This document shows, piece after piece, positions 51,292 to 62,409 of a stretch of DNA of 64,000 bases; the first letter of the stretch is position 1, and every line of letters begins with the position of its first letter. The position numbers and the translations under genes are program-made. The stretch is taken from positions 496,001-560,000 of the forward strand of contig NZ_CP133091.1 of assembly GCF_030908385.1 (NCBI RefSeq), read 5' to 3'. Under the pieces are notes generated by a model. It was not told the origin of the DNA and searched no databases. It saw only the letters and a list, made by a program, of their open reading frames with translations. This DNA comes from Mangrovimonas sp. YM274 (GTDB taxonomy: Bacteria > Bacteroidota > Bacteroidia > Flavobacteriales > Flavobacteriaceae).

Positions 51292-51588
51292 TTATTTTTC
51301 AACAAGAATGATTACTTTATTGTCTTTCATTTCAACAGTTCCAGAATCTATTTTTAAGGTCAAGACCTTATCATCTGTATGTAAAGGGATGATTTCGGCA
51401 GGCAATTCCTTAAATCCAGGTTGACTTTTGGTGTGCGTATGGATTTTGATGATGCCTTGTTGCAACAACGAGATAATAGGCGCGTGGTTTTGCAACATTT
51501 GGAATTCACCATCAACTCCAGGCAACACTACTGAGTCCACTTCTGAACTGAACAATGTAGCTTCTGGCGATACTATTTCTAAATACAT
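51292..51588 (-). CDS. atpC: ATP synthase F1 epsilon subunit
   Basis: 98 residues: the N-terminal beta sandwich of the epsilon subunit only (MYLEIVSPEATLFSSEVDSV, GEFQMLQNHAPIISLL). The C-terminal helical hairpin that inhibits ATP hydrolysis in other bacteria is missing, a known shortening in Bacteroidota. It is 14 nt downstream of atpD in the same direction. Confidence 0.95.
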   Translation of the reverse strand: MYLEIVSPEATLFSSEVDSVVLPGVDGEFQMLQNHAPIISLLQQGIIKIHTHTKSQPGFKELPAEIIPLHTDDKVLTLKIDSGTVEMKDNKVIILVEK

Positions 51589-51602
51589 AGTTTAGTGTTT
51601 TA

Positions 51603-53114
<1,512 letters not shown>

Positions 53115-53194
53115 TTATATGTTTAATGTTTAGATATTTTAATACTGAAAAACAAGGATAAGGCACAAATGTGAGCTCCCCGTTTTTTGCGCTG

Positions 53195-53202
53195 CAAAGA
53201 TA
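53195..53202 (-). promoter_or_regulatory. Putative −7 promoter element of atpD-atpC
   Basis: The minus strand reads TATCTTTGC, the same octamer as in front of gdhA, giving a leader of roughly 75-80 nt. Confidence 0.55.
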
Positions 53203-53251
53203 TATTTTTTTAATTTAATAATAAAGCCATTTTTTTAGGTTTTTCGGGATA

Positions 53252-53294
53252 AAAAAACGCCTACTTGCAATCCTGAGACAAGTAGGCGTTTTTT
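53252..53294. terminator. Terminator of the TonB receptor/SGNH operon
   Basis: A 16-bp perfect stem (AAAAAACGCCTACTTG/CAAGTAGGCGTTTTTT) with an 11-nt loop, between the SGNH stop and the atpD promoter. Confidence 0.9.
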
Positions 53295-53313
53295 ATGAAA
53301 ATTCTTAGCTATA

Positions 53314-54918
53314 TTATTGAAGTGTAGGAGCGTAGTTTGTTGGGAAGTTTCCTATATCAACTAAATTTCCGGAAGCTTCAAAGTTAGATCCGTAAGTTTG
53401 GTCAATGGCCTTTAGGAAGGCATTTGCTATTGCTGCATAACCTCTAGAGGTTAGGTGCACGCCATCCAAGGACATAGCGCCTCCAGTTACCAAATTGGCG
53501 TTTAAGGTAAAATCGCCGTCTGTTAAACCGCCGTTGGCCAATTGATGTAACATAGCGTTGGCATCAACCATTGCCAAGCCGGCAGAAGAGGCCGCCGTTT
53601 GAATGGTGGCGTTAAAACTATTGGTGGCAGTTGCTATTTCGGTTTGCTCTGTTGGAATCAATACCCATTTGTCTTCCAAAGGTAAGGTGATCCCCTCTAT
53701 TGAAAACTGTCCAGCTAAAGCTTGAGGTAATCCTTGCGCCATTAAAGCTCCGGCATAAGAGGTATTCACTGTGCCAATTACAGTACTACTGGTCAACACA
53801 AATAAATCATTTTCGTTGGCTTGTCTTGTCTGTCCGTAGGTTTGTCCTAATAAGGCGGCTACCAATGGAGCTGCTTCCTCCGGAAGTCCAAATTGGCCTA
53901 TGAATGCAGGGAAAGTTGGGCTGGCCATTAAGGCTCCCGTGATAGTAGATGAAATATCTTCTAAGCTTTCGTCCTTAATCACTACGGCACTTGCTTCTGT
54001 TTCTGAAAACACAATGGCTCTTTCAGAAGCACCAATAGCTACGTAAACTTGGTTTAAAGCACCAAAAATAGCATTCAAGGTCGGAATTTGTGGCCCGAAA
54101 TCAGGGTTGGAAGGATCCAGCGGATTGTAAGGAACAGTTGTGAAATGAGGAATTGTTGTGATGTCCGGAATGTTTGCAACCACCCCTTTGGCTCCTCCTG
54201 AGGTTAATGTGGTCACCAACGTAGAGATGGCATAATCAAAGGTTGCCTGGTCTGTGATAGGTGAGGACCCATCGGCACCACTTAAAGCATATCCCAAAAC
54301 ATCATTGTTTCCAATCCACATAGTAAAGAAGGATGGGTTTTGAGCCATGGCCATTTCAATAACACTTGCATCTGGAGTGGCTCCCGTCATTCTTACAAAA
54401 TAAGGATTCGCCAATCCTGCTGAAAGGTTGGCTAAATTTCCATAACCCGGAGCCAAAAGGTGAAAACTTTTTGCCCCTGGAACTCCCATATTGTTGAAAG
54501 GACCAGTTGGATTGTTGGTAGCAATATCCGTAGTGACGGTTACTGGCCCAATCACCGACTCTAAAGGTACGGGTCCAGCCCCGCCAAACACCAATCTTGG
54601 GGAGGCAATACGGTTGCCTGCTAGGGCCAAACCACCGTAATTGTCGTTCATTAAAGGTTGGGTGAAACTTCCGCCACCTGCCAAACTGAATTGCGAGGCC
54701 AAAATGTTCGGGAAGGAGTTCTCTTGAGAGGCTATAAATAGGGCTCCATCGGTATAACCAGAGGTTAATGAGTTTCCTAAAGAAACGTAATTTGAAAAGT
54801 CGGCTTCTCCCGCGGTTAATTCCGGTAGGGGTTCTGTAGAAGGCGCTATTGTGTCGTCACTGTCGCAGGCCATGAATCCTAAGGAGATGGCGAGCAACCA
54901 TATATATTTTGTATTCAT
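53314..54918 (-). CDS. SGNH/GDSL-hydrolase lipoprotein paired with a TonB receptor
   Basis: 534 residues. Lipobox with Cys18 (GFMAC) followed by DSDD, a surface-export signal. SGNH blocks are seen: block I as GNSLTSGY with S50 (the usual Asp of GDSL is Asn), an NND oxyanion block near 210 (IGNNDVLGYA), and block V as DGVHLTSRG. It probably hydrolyses an ester (lipid or acylated glycan) at the outer membrane. It starts 20 nt after the TonB receptor stop, so the two form an operon closed by a strong terminator. Confidence 0.88.
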   Translation of the reverse strand: MNTKYIWLLAISLGFMACDSDDTIAPSTEPLPELTAGEADFSNYVSLGNSLTSGYTDGALFIASQENSFPNILASQFSLAGGGSFTQPLMNDNYGGLALAGNRIASPRLVFGGAGPVPLESVIGPVTVTTDIATNNPTGPFNNMGVPGAKSFHLLAPGYGNLANLSAGLANPYFVRMTGATPDASVIEMAMAQNPSFFTMWIGNNDVLGYALSGADGSSPITDQATFDYAISTLVTTLTSGGAKGVVANIPDITTIPHFTTVPYNPLDPSNPDFGPQIPTLNAIFGALNQVYVAIGASERAIVFSETEASAVVIKDESLEDISSTITGALMASPTFPAFIGQFGLPEEAAPLVAALLGQTYGQTRQANENDLFVLTSSTVIGTVNTSYAGALMAQGLPQALAGQFSIEGITLPLEDKWVLIPTEQTEIATATNSFNATIQTAASSAGLAMVDANAMLHQLANGGLTDGDFTLNANLVTGGAMSLDGVHLTSRGYAAIANAFLKAIDQTYGSNFEASGNLVDIGNFPTNYAPTLQ

Positions 54919-54938
54919 ATTAAAATGTTTGGTAATTT

Positions 54939-57719
54939 TTATAGGTTATTGATGGTCCATGAAACGTAGTACATAGATCCTATGTATCCTGTACCAATGG
55001 CAGTAAAGTACTCATCGCCCAATAGGTTGGTGGCTCCTGCTTTGAAACTGGATTTAATGGAAGGTACTCTATAATTAACTTGAGCATCTAAGGTGTGGTA
55101 TGCTGGAATAGCGCCGTCACCAAAAGTTGCTTGCCAGTAGTAGTCATCGCTCCATCTCCAAGCTAGATTAAATCCAAAGTTTTTGAATAAATCTGTGTGT
55201 CCAAAAGAGGCCTTTACCTTGTGCTCTGGAGTGTTGAAATTGGTTCTGAAATCTGGATAGGCTGCTTGATCAAAATCTTGTTTGGTGTAAGTATAGCTTC
55301 CTCCTAAATCGAAATCACCAAATATTTTGGTAGAAATCCCAAGAGAACCTCCATAAGAATTCACATCAGCTTCTGAATTGGTATAGGTTTGGTATACATT
55401 GTAATCACCATTTGCAATGGCTGCAATGGAAAGTCCGTTGTCACCAACTTCTCCATAAAGAGGCGCCACTACATTTTCATTTGAAATAAAGTCTTTATAT
55501 CGATTGTAGTAAACACTTAAGTCGATAATGTTCTTTTCCAATTTACCACGGTAGCCAACTTCAAAGGAAGTAACACGTTCTGGTTTTACTAAGTCTGGAT
55601 TTCCTATTTCCAATAGGGCAGGATTACCGGCTTGTCCAAAGGCTTGTACTGAAGATGCTGAGTAAGAGTTGTTATAGGCTGCCGCTCCTGTTTGCGTAAT
55701 ATTGGAAGGTTGCCCTAATAATTGTCCTGAAGCACTAATGGCATAATCTCTAGAGTAACGGTCTAAATTGTCTGGGGCGGCACCCACCAAAACAGCGCGT
55801 CCGGCATCCAATCCAATGAATAAATCCTGTGTAGTTGGGTTTCTGAATCCTGTTTGTACGGAGGCACGAATGTTATGGTCTTCGTGTAGTGTTAACCCTG
55901 CCGATAACCTTGGAGATAGAAAGCCGTCAAAGAATTCTGATTTGTCATAGCGAATGGACCCTGTTAATTTTAAGGACATATCGTTATTGAATTTGAAAAG
56001 TTTCTGCATTTGCGTATAAACCCCAAACTCAGAATAATCAATGGCTCCGTCATAGTCGGTATAGATAGTTCCAAAAGAATTTAAGTTGTATTGTCTGTAA
56101 GAACCTCCAACTTGAATTTCTACAACATCCCATAAATGAGTAAAGTTATAGTTGGCATCTGCATGGTAATATTTGGAAGCATCCTGAAATTTTGATCCAG
56201 TACTTAAGTTTGGATCGCTGATACTTCTGTTGAAGGCCGCTTGGAATTCAGGAGACCCTGGTTCATATCTGCCTGTATCGGCTTGAGCACGTGCAATGGC
56301 ATGGGCTTGTTCATTGGTAGCTCCAGCCAAGGTGGCCTGTACATAGGTTCCAGTATATTCTCCAAACCAAGTTTGATCGTCTTTCCACGCTCTGTTAATA
56401 TTGATTCCCGTGAAAACCATATCGTAAGAATCTCCAGCTTTATCGGATACTACATAACCTCTTACAAAGAAGTTGTTGTTGCGAACTTCCAATTTGTGTT
56501 GTTGTTGGAAGAAGTTGTCAATGGTATATCTATTAGTCCCTTGATAAATAGTTGAACCTGTTCCAACTTTACCAACATAGGCAATTTCAAAATCATCAGC
56601 CATAGGTCTGAAATACAATCCCCAATCGGCCTTGATGCTTTCTGCATTATAATTAGTAAGGTCACGTTCTTCATATCCAGTTCTACTTACATCTACCGAA
56701 GGCACCAAAGCTTCTGCTCCACTTGGAAGGATACCTAATCCAACCAAGGCAATGGCAACATCTCTGATATTTGTAGAAACTTCATCTCCATAAATATTAT
56801 ATCCGTCATAACCAACGCTTTCTCTAGTGGCTCCAGTACCTGGTTTCCCTTCGTAGTTGTTGGCAACCCAATCAGTACCTTTTAACCAACCAAAATTCAC
56901 CTTTGCAGCAAATTTGTCACTGAATTTGTAGGCTGCTCTAATTCCTGCATCACGGTAGGTGTTATCTCCAGCGGCATCCTGAGAAGTGATTCCTTGTTTG
57001 TAATACCCACTAATGCCTTGGTGGTCAAATGGATTTTTACTGCGCATGAACAAAATACCATTAAAGGCGTTGGCCCCGTATAATGCGGAAGCAGCTCCCG
57101 GTAATAATTCTACACTTTGAATATCGGTTTCGTTCATCCCAACCAAATTTCCGATTGGGAAGTTAAGGGCAGGAGTAGAGTTGTCCATTCCGTCCACCAA
57201 CTGCATGAATCGGGTATTGGAGAAAGTGGCAAAACCTCTCGTATTAATGGCTTTAAAAGTTAAACTGTTGGTGTTGATATCCACACCTTTTAAGTTTTCA
57301 AGACCGTCATAGAAATCGGCAGAAGCTGTGTTTTTAATTTCTTTCAAACCGAAGCGCTCTACCGTTACAGGGGATTCAAAAATACGTTCTGGTGTTCTTG
57401 AGGCAGAAATGACTATTTCATCCAGTTCTGTTCCTTCGGTTAAAATAATGTCTATGGTTTGAGGGTTGGTAGTAACTTCTTTAGTGACACTTTGAAATCC
57501 AACGCTACTCACTTGGATGCTAAATGGAGGTTGTTGATTCACAACAAAGGAATAATTACCATCAAAATCTGATATGGTACCTTCGGAGGAACCAATGGCG
57601 ATGATGTTCGCTCCAGGGAGTGGTTGTCCATTTTGGTCGGTAATTTTTCCTGATACGGTTGTTTGTGCAAACGAAAAGGCACAAAAAAGCAGCATGAGAA
57701 TCTTAGGGAGTGTTTTCAT
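54939..57719 (-). CDS. TonB-dependent receptor with N-terminal carboxypeptidase-like domain
   Basis: 926 residues. Signal peptide (ending SFAQ); CarboxypepD-regulatory-like domain (about 20-100, VSGKITDQNGQPLPGANIIA, then SDFDGNYSF); plug (about 115-235, DEIVISASRTPERIFESPVTV, NAFNGILFMRSKNPF); and barrel to the end (YYVSWTINNL). The N-terminal domain is typical of Bacteroidota receptors. Co-transcription with the SGNH lipoprotein suggests import of a compound released from an ester by that enzyme, but no SusD-like partner is present. Confidence 0.93.
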   Translation of the reverse strand: MKTLPKILMLLFCAFSFAQTTVSGKITDQNGQPLPGANIIAIGSSEGTISDFDGNYSFVVNQQPPFSIQVSSVGFQSVTKEVTTNPQTIDIILTEGTELDEIVISASRTPERIFESPVTVERFGLKEIKNTASADFYDGLENLKGVDINTNSLTFKAINTRGFATFSNTRFMQLVDGMDNSTPALNFPIGNLVGMNETDIQSVELLPGAASALYGANAFNGILFMRSKNPFDHQGISGYYKQGITSQDAAGDNTYRDAGIRAAYKFSDKFAAKVNFGWLKGTDWVANNYEGKPGTGATRESVGYDGYNIYGDEVSTNIRDVAIALVGLGILPSGAEALVPSVDVSRTGYEERDLTNYNAESIKADWGLYFRPMADDFEIAYVGKVGTGSTIYQGTNRYTIDNFFQQQHKLEVRNNNFFVRGYVVSDKAGDSYDMVFTGININRAWKDDQTWFGEYTGTYVQATLAGATNEQAHAIARAQADTGRYEPGSPEFQAAFNRSISDPNLSTGSKFQDASKYYHADANYNFTHLWDVVEIQVGGSYRQYNLNSFGTIYTDYDGAIDYSEFGVYTQMQKLFKFNNDMSLKLTGSIRYDKSEFFDGFLSPRLSAGLTLHEDHNIRASVQTGFRNPTTQDLFIGLDAGRAVLVGAAPDNLDRYSRDYAISASGQLLGQPSNITQTGAAAYNNSYSASSVQAFGQAGNPALLEIGNPDLVKPERVTSFEVGYRGKLEKNIIDLSVYYNRYKDFISNENVVAPLYGEVGDNGLSIAAIANGDYNVYQTYTNSEADVNSYGGSLGISTKIFGDFDLGGSYTYTKQDFDQAAYPDFRTNFNTPEHKVKASFGHTDLFKNFGFNLAWRWSDDYYWQATFGDGAIPAYHTLDAQVNYRVPSIKSSFKAGATNLLGDEYFTAIGTGYIGSMYYVSWTINNL

Positions 57720-57850
57720 TATTAAGAATTAGTTATTAGTGGTGGCAATATATATAATCTTGGAGAACTTTCAATGAGGAATTGTTAGAAAACTATGCGT
57801 GCATAGTAATTTTTAGCAAAAAAGCATATCAGATAATGGTAAATAGATAA

Positions 57851-57900
57851 AAAAAACCTCTAAAAATGCTAAATTCATATTGCATTCTTAGAGGTTTTTT
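57851..57900 (-). terminator. Terminator of the GlgA-like/DUF4270/glmS operon
   Basis: A long stem (AAAAAACCTCTAA/TTAGAGGTTTTTT) with an inner AATGC/GCATT helix, 22 nt beyond the glmS stop. The T-run is on the minus strand side. Confidence 0.82.
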
Positions 57901-57922
57901 AGGTTTAACCTAGATGTTTTTG

Positions 57923-59770
57923 TTATTCCACGGTCACCGATTTTGCTAAATTTCGTGGTTGATCCACATTTTTTCCTAGCATTACGGCTATATGGTACGA
58001 TAGTAATTGAAGTGGAATAGTGGTTAATAACGGTGATAAAGACTCTAAAGTTTCAGGAACTTCAATGACGTGATCAGCCAATTCCTTAACACTCTCGTCA
58101 CCCTCCATTACAATTCCTATGATTTTTCCTTTTCTTGATTTAATTTCTTGTATGTTACTTACCACTTTTTCATAATGTCCTTTTTTGGTAGCAATAACAA
58201 CAATTGGCATGTTTTCATCTATCAAGGCAATTGGACCGTGCTTCATTTCCGCTGCAGGGTAGCCCTCTGCATGTATGTACGAAATCTCTTTAAGTTTCAG
58301 AGCGCCTTCCAATGCAACAGGGAAATTGTATCCTCTTCCTAGGTAAAGGCAGTTTTTGGAATCTTTGTAGATATCTGCAATTTTTTTAACAATTTCATCA
58401 GACTCCAATGCCTTTTGTACTTTTTCAGGAATGAGTTCCAATTCAATTAAATGATGACGGAAGTCGGAACTAGAAATGGTACCTTTAGCTCTTGCCAATC
58501 TCAGGGCTATCAAGGACAGTACAGTAATTTGAGTGGTAAATGCTTTAGTGGATGCCACCCCAATTTCAGGTCCTGCATGAGTGTACGCTCCCGCATCGGT
58601 TTCTCTAGCGATGGAAGATCCTACTACATTGCAAACTCCAAATACAAAGGCGCCCTTGGATTTTGCCAATTTGATGGCTGCCAAGGTGTCTGCTGTTTCA
58701 CCGGATTGTGAAATAGCAATCACGATATCTTTCTCAGTAATGATAGGATTTCTATATCTGAATTCCGAAGCATATTCAACTTCAACAGGAATTCTTGCCA
58801 AATCTTCAAAAATATATTCGGCAACTAAACCTGCATGCCATGATGTTCCGCAGGCTACAATTATAATTCTTTCTGCATTGAGGAATTTTTTCATGTTGTC
58901 CTCTACACCAGCCATTTTTATAATGGCTTGGTCAGTTAGCAAGCGCCCTCTAAAGGTGTCCAAGATAGCGCTTGGCTGCTCGTATATTTCCTTAAGCATG
59001 AAATGAGGGTAACCTCCTTTTTCAATTTGCTCAAGGTTTAGTTGTAACTGTTGAATATAAGGATCTACTTTGGTGTCGTCGTAGATTTTTCGAATTTTGA
59101 TGTCCTTGTCACGACGGATAATAGCCATCTCCTCATCTTCAAGATATACCGCATTTTTGGTGTATTCTAGGAAAGGAGACGCATCACTGGCAATAAAGAA
59201 TTCTCCTTCACCAATACCAATGGCTAATGGGCTTCCCAATCTAGCAACGACAATTTCATTAGGTTTGGTCTTGTCAAAAACTGCAATGGCATAAGCACCG
59301 ATGACTTGATTTAAAGCAACTTGAACCGCTTTGCCAAGCTTTAGGTTTTCTTTTTGCATGACATCCTCAATCAGGTTGACCAATACTTCGGTATCGGTAT
59401 CTGATTTGAATGTAAACCCTCTTTGAATCAATTCTTTCTTTAAGGATTCATAGTTTTCAATAATTCCATTATGAATGATTACCAAATTCCCTGAGTTAGA
59501 AAGATGAGGATGTGAATTGATATCGTTGGGAACTCCATGGGTTGCCCAACGCGTGTGGCCTATTCCTAAGGTTCCTTCTGTTGTTATTTCTTTACTGATC
59601 CGATCTTCTAGGTCAGTTACTTTTCCTTTTGTCTTGGAAAGTTTGATCTCGCAATTATCAAAAAGTGCGATTCCCGCACTGTCATACCCTCTATATTCTA
59701 GTCGCTTAAGTCCTTTTATAATGATGGGATGGGCGTCACGATGCCCAATGTACCCTACAATGCCGCACAT
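57923..59770 (-). CDS. glmS: Glutamine-fructose-6-phosphate aminotransferase
   Basis: 615 residues. N-terminal glutaminase with Cys2 nucleophile (MCGIVGYIG), R and D residues of that site (GHTRWATHG), then two SIS sugar-isomerase domains (CGTSWHAG, SQSGETADT, and SIHAEGYPAAE-type end, here ISYIHAEGYPAAEMKHGP) and the usual C-terminus KSVTVE. It makes glucosamine-6-phosphate for peptidoglycan and LPS. It is the last gene of a three-gene operon. No glmS ribozyme is visible. Confidence 0.97.
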   Translation of the reverse strand: MCGIVGYIGHRDAHPIIIKGLKRLEYRGYDSAGIALFDNCEIKLSKTKGKVTDLEDRISKEITTEGTLGIGHTRWATHGVPNDINSHPHLSNSGNLVIIHNGIIENYESLKKELIQRGFTFKSDTDTEVLVNLIEDVMQKENLKLGKAVQVALNQVIGAYAIAVFDKTKPNEIVVARLGSPLAIGIGEGEFFIASDASPFLEYTKNAVYLEDEEMAIIRRDKDIKIRKIYDDTKVDPYIQQLQLNLEQIEKGGYPHFMLKEIYEQPSAILDTFRGRLLTDQAIIKMAGVEDNMKKFLNAERIIIVACGTSWHAGLVAEYIFEDLARIPVEVEYASEFRYRNPIITEKDIVIAISQSGETADTLAAIKLAKSKGAFVFGVCNVVGSSIARETDAGAYTHAGPEIGVASTKAFTTQITVLSLIALRLARAKGTISSSDFRHHLIELELIPEKVQKALESDEIVKKIADIYKDSKNCLYLGRGYNFPVALEGALKLKEISYIHAEGYPAAEMKHGPIALIDENMPIVVIATKKGHYEKVVSNIQEIKSRKGKIIGIVMEGDESVKELADHVIEVPETLESLSPLLTTIPLQLLSYHIAVMLGKNVDQPRNLAKSVTVE

Positions 59771-59776
59771 AATTGT

Positions 59777-61492
59777 TTAATTTTCTGGTTCCGTGTAAAA
59801 AATTTCTAAATATACCTTCTTCTCCTCGTCCGCTGTATTGTTTCCGTAAAGAACCGTTCCTCTAGGGGATAGGATGGAACTTACAGGGACTTTCACATCA
59901 TCTTGGGTTAATATTTTGGCCTGTTTAGTGGCAGCACCAGTGCTATTGTTGATTTCCAAATTTACATTGGTGGACACTACCAAACCTAATTTTACATTTG
60001 TAGAGTCGTTTTCTATGAGGCTTTTTACGTGTTCCGTAATTCTTAATTTATACTTGACACCTTCACCTGTGACTTCGTCATTGACGCGTTCCAGTTTGCC
60101 TAAGTGGTTTGTTCTAGAATAAAGAGGGGAAGTTGTACTAGGGATGTCTCCCAAGTAATCGGCTAGGTATCTCTCATTATCGATGTCGTAAAGATAGATA
60201 CGATCCGGTTCTTGGCCATTTACCTGGGATTGATCTACATAAAAAACAAGATTAGCCTCATTAATCAATCGTTTTCTCTTAACAAAGTTTCCGTCTTCGT
60301 CTGTTTGGGCAAAGAAGTTTTTGAAATTTTCGAAGGTATTTGTGTTTTCTGGGTTTTCATCAATATTTTCACCGTCAAACAATTTTACAATGGCCATGGA
60401 ACCTTGTCCGCCTTTAAGATATAATTTTTCGTCTCCATCCAATTCATTACCATCCATTAAAGGAAGGTTGAATGCATTGTCGAAAAAGTTTACACTATTG
60501 CCGGTAAAGGTTAGGGTGTAAGTAGCTTCTATTCTATCTCCATCTTCAACACTAGGGTCTTTGGTATAATAAATTGTAATGTTTGCTGAGGAGGAAGACA
60601 AGTTGAGCATGGACATATTTCCGGAATCACCAATAGCTTCTACCTTAAAATAAATACCTCTAAAGTAATCGTTGAAATTGTTTGAATTACTCAATACAGG
60701 ATCCCCTTCCTTTGCAATTATTTTTTGGTGCCAATAACTAGGATTTAATTTTACTCTTAAGGCTGGAGCCAAACGCTCGCTAACTTCGTTTTCAGGTTCC
60801 TGACCTTCTTCAACTTCTGAGGGTTGCGTAAGTACTATTTGTCCTTCACTAGGTCTGAAGTTGTCAAGTGTTGGAGGTTCGGTTAAGCTAGGTACTTCCG
60901 TAATCGGTGTGCCTTCCAAAGTGGCAGGATCAATCATTTCGGTTAAGGAGGTAGCCTTATTGGAATAATAGCGTTGGCTCTCATCAAACTCGGAGCTGGG
61001 ATCAAAACCTCTCAAGAAATAATTGCTTTCAAAAAGTGATAGTTTAATGTGTCCATCTCCAAAGATAGAATCCAATTCATAGGTGTTCCCTCCTTCGTCA
61101 GCAATACCGGTGACATTGCTGAAGTAAGGAATGGTCATAACTACAGAGTCAATTTGGGTGCCTTCACCAAAGCTAGGGTCAGAGGTGGATTGCGCTAATT
61201 GGGTTACAAAACTTGCCGTGGTACGACCATAAGTAGGATCGTCATAAATCCCTAAAAGGGAGGAAGGTAAATTGTTGGTTTGAACCGGTCTAAATTGATC
61301 TCCTTCTCCTCCTAAAGCTCTATTGTAGGTAATTACATCGTATAGGCTTGTTTCTGAATTAAAATGGGAATTGTTATCGCTATTGATAAGATCCGAATCC
61401 AGAGTTGAAAAATCCTCATTACAGCCAATAGCAGCCAACGATAGTACTGCCAGTACCGCAATGTTTTTTAGGGCAATTGTTTTCTTTTTCAT
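59777..61492 (-). CDS. DUF4270-family lipoprotein
   Basis: 571 residues. Signal peptide and lipobox (LAAIGC then NEDF). The mature part matches the DUF4270 pattern: LYDVITYNRAL, LPSSLLGIYDDPTYGRTTASF, then IDSVVMTIPYFS, and a C-terminal beta-rich domain. It is outer-membrane-associated and of unknown role; the family is typical of Bacteroidota. It lies 10 nt after the GlgA-like gene and 6 nt before glmS, so it is clearly in their operon. Confidence 0.9.
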   Translation of the reverse strand: MKKKTIALKNIAVLAVLSLAAIGCNEDFSTLDSDLINSDNNSHFNSETSLYDVITYNRALGGEGDQFRPVQTNNLPSSLLGIYDDPTYGRTTASFVTQLAQSTSDPSFGEGTQIDSVVMTIPYFSNVTGIADEGGNTYELDSIFGDGHIKLSLFESNYFLRGFDPSSEFDESQRYYSNKATSLTEMIDPATLEGTPITEVPSLTEPPTLDNFRPSEGQIVLTQPSEVEEGQEPENEVSERLAPALRVKLNPSYWHQKIIAKEGDPVLSNSNNFNDYFRGIYFKVEAIGDSGNMSMLNLSSSSANITIYYTKDPSVEDGDRIEATYTLTFTGNSVNFFDNAFNLPLMDGNELDGDEKLYLKGGQGSMAIVKLFDGENIDENPENTNTFENFKNFFAQTDEDGNFVKRKRLINEANLVFYVDQSQVNGQEPDRIYLYDIDNERYLADYLGDIPSTTSPLYSRTNHLGKLERVNDEVTGEGVKYKLRITEHVKSLIENDSTNVKLGLVVSTNVNLEINNSTGAATKQAKILTQDDVKVPVSSILSPRGTVLYGNNTADEEKKVYLEIFYTEPEN

Positions 61493-61502
61493 GTAAGCGC
61501 TT

Positions 61503-62312
61503 CTATTTTAATACTTCGGTAGTGTAAAACTCTGTATATGGCTCCATAAATTCATCTGGAGCATAGTAGTCGAGTACGGGTTTGCCGGAAGCTTTTAAAT
61601 ATTCTGTCAATTCGTCTGGGATGCTTTCAGAACCTTGAATCAACGCGTCAGAGTGGTCTATGGCCACTTTCATGATGTTGTTGTAATTAGGTGTTTCTAA
61701 AGCTTTAACCAGACCTTCATCGATATTGTCAAACTTTATTTTATTGATCATTTCACTATCTAACGTTCCATCGAAGCTTTGATTGTATACCGAAGTTACA
61801 ATTTTACTTTCATTGAAAAGAGGTTCGTTCTTATAAAACTCTTTTAAATATAGCGGAAGCAAAGAAGCCATCCATCCATTTACGTGAATGATGTCTGGTG
61901 ACCAATTGAGTTTTTTAACGGTTTCAATCACCCCTTTTGCAAAAAATATAGCGCGTTCGTCGTTGTCTGGAAATAACTTTCCTTCCTCGTCTGTCAAGGT
62001 CGCTTTTCGCTTGAAATATTCTTCGTTGTCAATAAAATAAACCTGGATACGTTCTTTAGGGATAGAGGCCACTTTGATAATCAATGGCATGTCTAAATCG
62101 TTAATCACTAGGTTGATACCTGAAAGGCGTATTACTTCGTGTAATTGGTGTCTTCTTTCATTAATGTTACCATACCTAGGCATAAATATTCGTATCTGGC
62201 CTCCTTGTTTGTTTACCATTTTGGGAGCTTCAAATGACATTGATGAGATCTCTGTTTCTGGTAAATATGGTACAACTTCGGAAGACACATACAATATTCG
62301 CTTATCTTTCAT
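61503..62312 (-). CDS. GlgA-like protein, truncated to the N-terminal GT5 domain
   Basis: 269 residues from the ATG at 62312. The longer frame to an ATG at 62351 is excluded because the −7 box overlaps that position. The sequence matches the N-terminal Rossmann domain of glycogen/starch synthase (DKRILYVSSEVVPYLPE, IFMPRYGNINERR, IIHVNGWMASLLPLYLK). The KxGGL ADP-glucose loop is replaced by ETEISSMSFEAP and the whole C-terminal GT-B half is missing. It is probably not a glucan synthase, and may be a regulatory or binding paralogue. First gene of the operon with DUF4270 and glmS. Confidence 0.86.
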   Translation of the reverse strand: MKDKRILYVSSEVVPYLPETEISSMSFEAPKMVNKQGGQIRIFMPRYGNINERRHQLHEVIRLSGINLVINDLDMPLIIKVASIPKERIQVYFIDNEEYFKRKATLTDEEGKLFPDNDERAIFFAKGVIETVKKLNWSPDIIHVNGWMASLLPLYLKEFYKNEPLFNESKIVTSVYNQSFDGTLDSEMINKIKFDNIDEGLVKALETPNYNNIMKVAIDHSDALIQGSESIPDELTEYLKASGKPVLDYYAPDEFMEPYTEFYTTEVLK

Positions 62313-62352
62313 AAAATAGGTTCGATTTAGTAAATTAGAAATAAAAAACATG

Positions 62353-62360
62353 CAAAATTA
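62353..62360 (-). promoter_or_regulatory. −7 promoter element of the GlgA-like/DUF4270/glmS operon
   Basis: The minus strand reads TAATTTTG, matching TAnnTTTG. Transcription would begin near 62347, giving a leader of about 35 nt to the ATG at 62312 and excluding the ATG at 62351. Confidence 0.6.
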
Positions 62361-62391
62361 CAAAATTTTATGCAGATTGCCAGTAAAATAT

Positions 62392-62399
62392 TAGTTTTG
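62392..62399 (+). promoter_or_regulatory. −7 promoter element of panC-panD
   Basis: TAGTTTTG, matching TAnnTTTG. Transcription would begin near 62405, leaving about 4 nt to the ATG at 62410 but about 20 nt to the GTG at 62425. Confidence 0.55.
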
Positions 62400-62409
62400 C
62401 ACGCTGTTA

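Noticed and set aside
57923-59800. glmS ribozyme or riboswitch in front of glmS
   Set aside because: The gene starts 6 nt after the DUF4270 stop, so there is no leader to hold one.
62313-62351. 13-residue N-terminal extension of the GlgA-like protein
   Set aside because: The −7 box at 62353-62360 would place the transcript start downstream of that ATG.
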